Assembly: GCA_946886185.1 (NCBI GenBank)
Contig: CAMPIC010000032.1
Span: 1 to 12,245 of the forward strand
DNA length: 12,245 bases
Direction: 5' to 3'
Source of the DNA: an uncultured bacterium
Lineage (GTDB): Bacteria > Eisenbacteria > RBG-16-71-46 > CAIMUX01
Part shown: positions 1 to 5,904 of the stretch, one piece after another
How the letters are laid out: the number at the start of each line of letters is the position of its first letter
Numbering within the stretch: position 1 is the first letter of the stretch
Notes under the pieces: model-generated
What the model was told of the DNA's origin: nothing
The model's input: the letters and a program-made list of their open reading frames with translations, nothing else
The model's database searches: none
Position numbers and translations under genes: made by a program

Positions 1-305
1 ATGTGTCCGCGTTCTGGCTCGGTTCGGAGCGCGGGCTGCGCTATCTGTTCCTCGGCGCGGGCAACCTCTTCAGCGGGCTCATCCTTCCGCTCAGCTTCTT
101 GCCGGAGGAAATGCAGAAGGTCTCGCTGGCGCTTCCGTTCGAGTACACGCTCTATCTCCCCGTCGAGGTGTATCTCGGAAGTTTGTCGGGTGATGCGCTG
201 GCGAGCGCAATGACGATCCAGCTCGCGTGGGTCGTCGGATTGACCATCCTGTGCCGGGCGATCCTTTCCGCGGGAGTCCGGAAGCTGGTCATCCATGGCG
301 GGTAG
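1..305 (+). CDS. ABC-2 family transporter permease, C-terminal part (5' truncated by window edge)
   Basis: This is the last ~100 residues of an integral membrane subunit of an ABC transporter. The reading frame starts at base 3 and is open at the left edge, so the true start lies outside the window. Visible are a hydrophobic helix (YLFLGAGNLFSGLILPLSFL), the stretch LPFEYTLYLPVEVYLG, a final helix (AWVVGLTILCRAIL) and the ending RKLVIHGG. This pattern of a PLSF/LPFxYxLYxPVxxYLG stretch and a last helix ending in a basic tail is typical of the DUF990/ABC2_membrane_6 permeases (COG4587/COG3694 type). Family members usually work as two different permeases plus one ATPase, and the next gene is the partner permease. 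The substrate is unknown. The family call rests on motif recognition by eye. Confidence 0.8.
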   Translation, partial: VSAFWLGSERGLRYLFLGAGNLFSGLILPLSFLPEEMQKVSLALPFEYTLYLPVEVYLGSLSGDALASAMTIQLAWVVGLTILCRAILSAGVRKLVIHGG

Positions 306-325
306 TCGGCTGGCAGCGGGGCGCG

Positions 326-331
326 AAGGAG
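326..331 (+). promoter_or_regulatory. Shine-Dalgarno site deciding the start of the second permease
   Basis: AAGGAG lies 5 nt before the GTG at 337. It favours that start over the upstream ATG at 295, which overlaps the previous gene and has only a weak GGAAG placed 10 nt away. Confidence 0.55.
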
Positions 332-336
332 CGGGG

Positions 337-1269
337 GTGCTCGAACAATCCGCTGGAGGACGATTGCTCCTTTTTGCGAAGTCCTACTGGACGCTCGCGT
401 CGGCTTCCATCCGGGAGCAGATGAGCTACCGGCGATCGTTCCTCCTCGAGATGCTGGGTAAACTGATCGGGACCGGAATCGAGCTGATCGCGCTCCTTTT
501 CCTGTTCGAACGCGTGGAGTCGATCGGAGGATGGTCGAAGTGGGAGGTGGTCTACCTCTACGGAGTCGCGAGCATCTCCTTGGGCATTGCCGAGCTGCTC
601 ACGACCGGTCTCGACGCGATGCCGGAATTGGTGCGCACCGGCACGATGGACGGAATCCTGATCCGTCCCGTGCCGCCGCTGCTGCAGATTCTGGGTCGAG
701 ACATCCGGCTCCTGCAGCTCGGTCGACTCATCCAAGGGACCGGCGCGCTGGCGGTCGCGCTCGTGCATCTGCCGGTCGCGCGCAGTCCGGAGGCGCTGCT
801 CTTCCTGTTGATCGCGATGATCTCGACCACCGCGATCTACTTCGGACTCTTTCTCGCCGCGGGCGCGAGCTGCTTCTGGACCGTGCAGAGCAGCGAGCTG
901 TTCAACGCTTTCACCTACGGCGGCGTGCAGATGACGCAGTTTCCGATCTCCGTCTATCCACGCTGGCTGCGCGATCTGTTCCTGTTCGCCGTTCCGCTCG
1001 GATTCACGAGCTACGTTCCTGCGGTAGAGGCGCTGGGAAAGGAAGCGATGTGGGCGCAATGGCTCGATTGGATTCCGGGCGTGGAGGCGGGCGCCATCTC
1101 GGGCATCGGAAGCTCGCCCAGCGTGGGCGCATCGAGCGGATCGTTCGCGCCGGGACTGGTGGAGATGATCCTTCCCTGGATGGCGCCCGTGGTTGCCGCG
1201 GTCTTCCTGTACCTGTGCCTACGTTTCTGGCGACTGGGGCTCAATCATTATCAAGGTGCGGGGAGCTGA
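337..1269 (+). CDS. ABC-2 family transporter permease (COG3694/DUF990-like)
   Basis: Complete membrane subunit, probable partner of the permease ending at 305 in a heteromeric ABC exporter of unknown substrate. From the GTG at 337 it is 310 aa. It has an amphipathic N-terminal SYRRSFLLEMLGK segment and about six hydrophobic stretches, including IELIALLFLF, ALLFLLIAMISTTAIYFGLF and PVVAAVFLYLCLRFW. The ending RFWRLGLNHYQGAGS is characteristic of this permease family. Start choice: the GTG at 337 has a strong Shine-Dalgarno AAGGAG at 326-331 with 5-nt spacing, and it gives a length nearer the family's usual ~260-280 aa. An in-frame ATG at 295 would add 14 residues and overlap the upstream gene's stop by 11 bp, but it has no convincing ribosome site. 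The gene converges with the kinase gene ending at 1407. Confidence 0.85.
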   Translation: MLEQSAGGRLLLFAKSYWTLASASIREQMSYRRSFLLEMLGKLIGTGIELIALLFLFERVESIGGWSKWEVVYLYGVASISLGIAELLTTGLDAMPELVRTGTMDGILIRPVPPLLQILGRDIRLLQLGRLIQGTGALAVALVHLPVARSPEALLFLLIAMISTTAIYFGLFLAAGASCFWTVQSSELFNAFTYGGVQMTQFPISVYPRWLRDLFLFAVPLGFTSYVPAVEALGKEAMWAQWLDWIPGVEAGAISGIGSSPSVGASSGSFAPGLVEMILPWMAPVVAAVFLYLCLRFWRLGLNHYQGAGS

Positions 1270-1406
1270 ACACTCCCGGTTGGGTCGAGTCGCTCATGCA
1301 CTTCCAGTCGAGGGCCTCGGCGCGAACGATCGAACTGTCCTTATCGATGGACCTTGTCGCAGTCCCTGTTACGGCGGTGATCTTCGGTGATGGGATCCGA
1401 TCCTTA
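1270..1406. other. Convergent intergenic gap between ABC permease and kinase genes
   Basis: 137 bp between two converging stop codons. I looked for a GC hairpin with a T-tract on either strand and found none. The short CGAGG-G-CCTCG palindrome at 1313-1323 has too small a loop and no T run. No coding sequence is supported. Confidence 0.5.
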
Positions 1407-4400
1407 TCAGGAGGGCTGGTTCCGGCGCCCCGGTCGTGAGCCTTGCGGGAATCCGCGGAGGATCTCTTCGATCGGGAGAAGTGCAGCTTCGGCCCACCGA
1501 GCCTCGAACTCCGCAGCGCCGGCCCGCGCCCGCAGCTCTTGCTCCGCGGCATGTGCGTGGGCGATCGACTCGCGGCCCATCGGATGGTCTTGCCGGAGTC
1601 GCTGGGCCGCGCTCAACAGCCGAAACGCTTCGTCGATCCTGCCACGCCGCATCGCCACGGTCGCGAGCCCGGGGAGCGCGGTGAACAGGACCAGCACGTC
1701 TTCCATCCGAGCGGCCAGAGCGACGCACTCGCGCAGGTTCGCTTCGACTCGATCGAGCTCTCCCGCTTCGAGATCGTAGTTTGCGATCTGGAGCATTGCC
1801 CGCATCGCGATGGCGGGCTCTTCCACCCGGCGCGCGCAGGCCAACGCTTCCCCCAGCATCAGGCGCGCCCGTGCTTTCTCTCCCTTACGTGTAAAAAGGA
1901 TGCCCAAATTGAGGGCGGCGTTTCCTGTTCCCGAGTCGTCCTCGATCTTGCGATACAGATCGAACGCCTCCTGCAACCAGCGCTCCGCCTCGGGAAGCTC
2001 ATGGTTCGTGAGCGCGAGCACGCCCAGCGAGTTCGAAATGGAGGCGATGCCCCACGGCTGCCGGAGGCCCTGATAAATGTCCAAGCTCTCGAGGAATGAG
2101 CGACGGGCGTTCTCTGCGTCTCCCAGCATGCTGTCTGCGATTCCGAGATTGATGAGGATCGACGCGAGCGCTGCGCGATCTCCACTTTTCCTGCGATGCA
2201 CGGAGCTCTCGGAATAGAGAGCTCGCGCTTCGCGCACCCGTCCTGCCTGTTTTTCGAGATTGCCGAGGCGGAGCAGCGCGGTCGCGATCAGGGTCGGGTT
2301 GCGCAGGACGCGGCCCGATTCCAGCGCGTGGCTGGAGAGCAATCGCGCCTCCGCCGACTCGCCCCGGCGATAGGCCAGATCGGACGCGACGAGCAGAACG
2401 TTCGCAACCGCCTCGCGGGATGCAGGCGATGATCGCGCGAAGTCGCAATCGAGTGCTTCCGCGACACGCGAATCGTGCAAGAAGCTCCGGCAGAGCTCCG
2501 CACCTTCCGCGAAGTGCCCGCGCAATCGCCAGAAGTGCCCCAACGCCGAGATCAGCTCGAGTCCGCGCTCCAGATCGCCGTCCGGCTCCAGGTAGGCAAG
2601 CGACGCCGCGCGCAGATTGTCGAGGTCTGCTTCCAGTCGCGAGAGAAATGCGCCTTGCTCGCTCCCTGAAAGCTGGCTCGCGGCATCGAGAGCGAACGCC
2701 CGAAAGTGCTCGCGGTGACGCCGCCGGAGCCCGCCGGTTTCGCCACATTCCGAAGCGCGCTCCTTCGCGTAGAGCAGGATCGTCGGGAGGATCCGGTAGC
2801 GCGCTCGTCCATCTCGCTCGACGAGCGACATCGCCGTGAGTCGGGCCAGCAGCGTGAGGACCTCGTGCGCCGGCATCATCGGTCCGGACCCGATCGCTTC
2901 CTCCGCCTCGAGCGACCATCCTCCGGCGAACACCGAAAGCGAACGGAAAAGTTTCTGCTCCGCCGGCGTCATCCGCTCGTAACTCCAGCCGATGAGATGC
3001 CCGAGCGAACGATGGCGGTCGACGCTGCCGCGCTGCTCCGCTCCGAGCGTCATCCCGCTCTTCACGCGCCGGTCGATCTCCTCGAGAGGAACCGTTTCGG
3101 ACATGGCCGCGGCGATTTCAATGGAGAGCGGAAGTCCGTCCAGCTCGCGACAGATGCGCGCGATCACTGGCAATGCGCTCGGGTCGTCGAGGAGATCGGT
3201 GGAGTTGCGCGCGCGATCGAGGAAGAGCTGTATCGATTCCACTTTGCGCAGCTCCCCGGAAGAGTCCGACATGGGGCGCGGGATCTCCATCGGCGTCACC
3301 CGGATGACTTGCTCCCCGGGCACCAATAGCGCCTCGCGGCTCGTGATCAGGACCTGCAGCGCGGGTGATGATTCCAAGAGCTGTTGCACGATCCGTCCGA
3401 CGGCATCAAGCAGGTGCTCGCAGTTGTCGAGCACGAGGAGCGCCGACTCTTCACGCAGGTGGGCTTCGATGGACTCCAGGGCGGAGGCGCCCGGCCGTTC
3501 CCGGGCGCCGCACGATCGCGCCAGCTCGTGCGGTATCTGCGCCGGATCCGTGAGCACGGCCAGATCGATCATCCACATTCCCGAGAACTCGGCGAGCATT
3601 CTTCGCGCCGACTCCATCGCGAGCCGGGTTTTGCCACAACCGGGAACTCCTGTGAGCGTGACCAATCGATGCGCCCGCACCGCGCGCTGCGTCAGCTCCG
3701 TGAACGTCTCTCTTCCCACGAAGCGGCTGAGCCGGTGAGGGAGGTTGTGATGGGAGACAGCTCGCGTTCCTCCGGGTAGATCCGGCTGATCGAGCAGCAG
3801 ATCGGAGAGGTCGCGTTCCATCTCGCACGCCTGGGTATACCGTTGTTCCAAAGGTGCGAGCGCGCGATCGAGGATGCGGGCGAGTCGACGCGGCACATCG
3901 GGAAAGCGATCGGCGACGGCAGGCCGAGGGCGTCCCGCTTCGTGATGCGCGCGCAACTCGTCAAGGGAGGTGGCCTCCACCGCGTGAGATCCGGTCACTG
4001 CCAGGTGAAGGAGCTCACCGAGCGAGTAGAGATCCGCTGCTGGCCCCGGAGGGCGTCCTAGCAACACTTCCGGCGCGAGTGAAAGCGGCGTACCTGAGAG
4101 AGATCCGTCCTCGGCCGGATTGCGCAGGTTGCGAACCGATCCGAAGTCCACCAGCATCGCCGAGCCGCCGGGCTCACACATGACGTTGGCGGCCTTGAGA
4201 TCGCCGTGAACGAGACCGGCGGCGTGGACCGCGGACAGCGCGCGGCACAAGTCGACGCCGATCAGGCAGGATTCGCGCGTCGAGAGAGGACCGCGGCGCT
4301 TCAGCTCCTCGGCGAGGCTCGCGCCCGCGATGAGGTCGGCCTCGATCCCGATGAAGCCGCCGTGCTGTTCGACTCCGTGCACCGCGAGCACGTTCGGATG

Positions 4401-5033
4401 ACGGATACGAGCCAACCGTCGCGCCTCGAGCAGTCCGGGCGGATGACCGCCGGCGAGCGTCGGCAAGAGCTTGAGCGCGACCTCGCGATCGAGCGCGGGA
4501 TCGAAGGCCCGGTAGACCGAGCCGAACCCTCCGCGCGCGATCTGCTCGCGCACCTCCAGATGGCCCCAACGGAAGGGTGGAACCGGGAGAGGACCGAGCA
4601 TGCTGCGATTCGAACGCGCGGTTCCGCCCGCACCGGAGAGCAACGAGGATGGTGCGGTTTCTGATCCCGGTGCTTCCGTATCCATCTTCGCGGGGTCGAT
4701 CGGGCGCGAATCGCGAAACGCGGCGAAGATGTCACCAATCGCGCGCAAGTTGTCCAGCGTCTGGACCAGATGAGGCGCGTTGCGGCTCTCTCGCTCCCAG
4801 GCAACGTCTTCCAGATCGGTCAGGTCCCCGGCGATGCGTTCGACGTCCGGATCAAGCTTTTCGAGATCGCCCGCGATGCGCTCTACGTCTGGATCAAGCG
4901 CGTCGAGATCACCCGCAAAGCCCTCCGCGCCCGCATCATGATCGGTCAGATTACTCGCGATGCGTTCCACGTCTGGATCGAGACCGTCGATCTCCGCGTT
5001 CGCATCCAGGTCGTCTTCTTCCGTTCCACCCAT
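1407..5033 (-). CDS. Serine/threonine protein kinase with NB-ARC/AfsR-like ATPase and TPR domains
   Basis: A 1208-aa cytoplasmic signalling protein. Residues 18-73 are four 14-residue repeats (LDPDVERIAGDL type). A PknB-like kinase domain spans about 155-415: glycine loop RGGFGSVY (167-174), ATP lysine in VALK (K188), catalytic loop HGDLKAAN (276-283, HGD instead of HRD), DFG (296-298) and APE (320-322). All catalytic residues are present, so it should be active. Then comes a STAND/COG3903-type ATPase: P-loop GVPGCGKT (462-469), Walker B LLVLDNCEH (532-540), LITSRE (562-567), LDGLPLSIEI (631-640), WSYE and LSVFAGG (699-705). Residues from about 780 to 1170 are TPR-like helical repeats. The ATG at 5033 follows the sigma-factor stop by 8 nt, which suggests translational coupling. 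The frame stays open upstream to 5798, but that part overlaps the sigma gene and is not typical kinase sequence. Family knowledge: such kinases phosphorylate Ser/Thr, while the STAND/TPR part senses ligands or partners. The specific target is unknown; the adjacent sigma factor is the best guess. Confidence 0.9.
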   Translation of the reverse strand: MGGTEEDDLDANAEIDGLDPDVERIASNLTDHDAGAEGFAGDLDALDPDVERIAGDLEKLDPDVERIAGDLTDLEDVAWERESRNAPHLVQTLDNLRAIGDIFAAFRDSRPIDPAKMDTEAPGSETAPSSLLSGAGGTARSNRSMLGPLPVPPFRWGHLEVREQIARGGFGSVYRAFDPALDREVALKLLPTLAGGHPPGLLEARRLARIRHPNVLAVHGVEQHGGFIGIEADLIAGASLAEELKRRGPLSTRESCLIGVDLCRALSAVHAAGLVHGDLKAANVMCEPGGSAMLVDFGSVRNLRNPAEDGSLSGTPLSLAPEVLLGRPPGPAADLYSLGELLHLAVTGSHAVEATSLDELRAHHEAGRPRPAVADRFPDVPRRLARILDRALAPLEQRYTQACEMERDLSDLLLDQPDLPGGTRAVSHHNLPHRLSRFVGRETFTELTQRAVRAHRLVTLTGVPGCGKTRLAMESARRMLAEFSGMWMIDLAVLTDPAQIPHELARSCGARERPGASALESIEAHLREESALLVLDNCEHLLDAVGRIVQQLLESSPALQVLITSREALLVPGEQVIRVTPMEIPRPMSDSSGELRKVESIQLFLDRARNSTDLLDDPSALPVIARICRELDGLPLSIEIAAAMSETVPLEEIDRRVKSGMTLGAEQRGSVDRHRSLGHLIGWSYERMTPAEQKLFRSLSVFAGGWSLEAEEAIGSGPMMPAHEVLTLLARLTAMSLVERDGRARYRILPTILLYAKERASECGETGGLRRRHREHFRAFALDAASQLSGSEQGAFLSRLEADLDNLRAASLAYLEPDGDLERGLELISALGHFWRLRGHFAEGAELCRSFLHDSRVAEALDCDFARSSPASREAVANVLLVASDLAYRRGESAEARLLSSHALESGRVLRNPTLIATALLRLGNLEKQAGRVREARALYSESSVHRRKSGDRAALASILINLGIADSMLGDAENARRSFLESLDIYQGLRQPWGIASISNSLGVLALTNHELPEAERWLQEAFDLYRKIEDDSGTGNAALNLGILFTRKGEKARARLMLGEALACARRVEEPAIAMRAMLQIANYDLEAGELDRVEANLRECVALAARMEDVLVLFTALPGLATVAMRRGRIDEAFRLLSAAQRLRQDHPMGRESIAHAHAAEQELRARAGAAEFEARWAEAALLPIEEILRGFPQGSRPGRRNQPS
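4815..4982 (-). repeat. Four tandem 42-bp units encoding 14-residue repeats in the kinase N-terminus
   Basis: Kinase residues 18-31, 32-45, 46-59 and 60-73 form a tandem array. Units 1, 3 and 4 contain LDPDVERIASNL, LDPDVERIAGDL and LDPDVERIAGDL. Unit 2 is degenerate (HDAGAEGFAGDL). Hydrophobic residues fall at alternating 4- and 3-residue steps (L46, V50, I53, L57, L60, V64, I67, L71, L74), a heptad pattern. The DNA copies differ at many bases while the protein stays conserved, so the repeat is selected as protein and is not a recent DNA expansion. Confidence 0.85.
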
Positions 5034-5041
5034 CGCTCGTG

Positions 5042-5629
5042 TCAGTCCTCGCCGGAACCACGGACCTCGTTCATCGCGACCGCGAGCCGCCCGATCGCTC
5101 GCTTCACCAGCATCCGCGCCGCGTCGGGAGATGGGCTTCCGATCGCTTCTGCAATTGCGGGGAAGGAGTAGCCGAATTCGACTCGGAGGATGACCGCCTC
5201 CTGCTGTACCGCCGGGAGCAGACCGAGCGCCTCCTCGTACACCGCCAGCGACTTCCCTCCCACGCGGTCCATCACCGGCGCGCCGGTCAGATCGTCCGAC
5301 AGAGTGTCGCGCCCGCCTCTTCTTCCCACGCGGCGGATCTCTCCGCGGATCGAGTTCAGCAGCACCTGGCGGAGGTAGGCGAGAAAGGCGCCCTCGCGCC
5401 GCGCCTCGAACGCCTCCACCCGATTCAATGCCCGAAGTATGGAAATCTGAACAAGGTCTTCGGTCTCGTGGAGATCCCGGAACGCTCCGGGCAGGCGGCC
5501 GCGCGCCCAGCTCTGGAGGATCGGCAGGTACCGGCGAATGAGCGCGTCGCGCGCGGAACCGTCGCCTTCCCGCACCCGCTCGAGCAGGTAGGCGGTGGTT
5601 TCCAGATTCTCTCGCTCGGAATCGGGCAT
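5042..5629 (-). CDS. ECF-like RNA polymerase sigma factor (sigma-70 family)
   Basis: A 195-aa protein with the two-domain layout of ECF-type sigma factors. Region 2 spans about residues 28-100, with the core-binding helix ETEDLVQISILRALN (55-69) and the region 2.3/2.4 stretch FLAYLRQVLLNSIRGEIRR. Region 4 spans about 130-190, with LGLLPAVQQEAVILRVEFGYSFPAIAEAIG and an HTH ending RMLVKRAIGRLAVAM. It should direct RNA polymerase to a small regulon. Start choice: ATG at 5629 has GGAGGG about 9 nt upstream. An in-frame ATG at 5680 and others further up have no ribosome site and would add non-conserved residues. It is the first gene of an operon with the kinase, 8 nt apart. No anti-sigma gene follows, which fits sigma factors controlled by a linked Ser/Thr kinase. 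Odd point: T56 sits inside the usual DAED acidic motif and the acidic residue after Q61 is replaced by I62-S63. Confidence 0.88.
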   Translation of the reverse strand: MPDSERENLETTAYLLERVREGDGSARDALIRRYLPILQSWARGRLPGAFRDLHETEDLVQISILRALNRVEAFEARREGAFLAYLRQVLLNSIRGEIRRVGRRGGRDTLSDDLTGAPVMDRVGGKSLAVYEEALGLLPAVQQEAVILRVEFGYSFPAIAEAIGSPSPDAARMLVKRAIGRLAVAMNEVRGSGED

Positions 5630-5855
5630 GCGGACCGACCCTCCGACCGTCTCGATCGATGGCGCGACGAACAAGACCATGCCAAGGATGTGATAGCACC
5701 GAAGGATAGCAGGATCGGCATTCCCCGCGGCCCCGGATGTGGACCAGGAGCCGGGACGCCACGGGATCGCACGCGCCGGAATGCCGGCGCTTCTCCACTC
5801 CATGCTCGGATGTTCGGATTCGGCGGCGGCTGGCATTTCCAGTCCGGAACGTGGT

Positions 5856-5873
5856 GATCCCTCACGAGGGACC
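5856..5873. promoter_or_regulatory. Inverted repeat TCCCTC-AC-GAGGGA in the divergent sigma/propeller gap
   Basis: A perfect 6+6 inverted repeat with a 2-nt spacer (5858-5871), extendable to 8+8 with one mismatch (GATCCCTC/GAGGGACC). It lies 31 bp upstream of the propeller gene's start and inside the 275-bp gap (5630-5904) shared with the divergent sigma-kinase operon. It could be an operator or a small 5'-UTR hairpin. I see no clear sigma-70 -35/-10 pair in this gap on either strand. Confidence 0.3.
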
Positions 5874-5892
5874 GAGGGCACGAACAGTAGAC

Positions 5893-5898
5893 AGGAGA
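5893..5898 (+). promoter_or_regulatory. Shine-Dalgarno site fixing the propeller-protein start
   Basis: AGGAGA with 6-nt spacing to the ATG at 5905. It decides between that ATG and the in-frame open sequence that runs upstream to 5737, which overlaps the divergent promoter region. Confidence 0.75.
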
Positions 5899-5904
5899 TT
5901 TCCG

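Noticed and set aside
1270..1406. Bidirectional intrinsic terminator between the converging genes
   Set aside because: No stem of useful length with a loop and a T-tract was found on either strand.
4815..4982. Regular 42-bp repeats considered as a CRISPR-like array
   Set aside because: The units are contiguous without spacers, in frame and conserved at protein level inside the kinase gene.
5034..5798. Open extension of the kinase frame to about 5798, giving a 1463-aa protein
   Set aside because: It overlaps the sigma gene completely in another frame, has Arg/Gly/Pro-rich shadow composition and no domain, and the ATG at 5033 sits just after the sigma stop.
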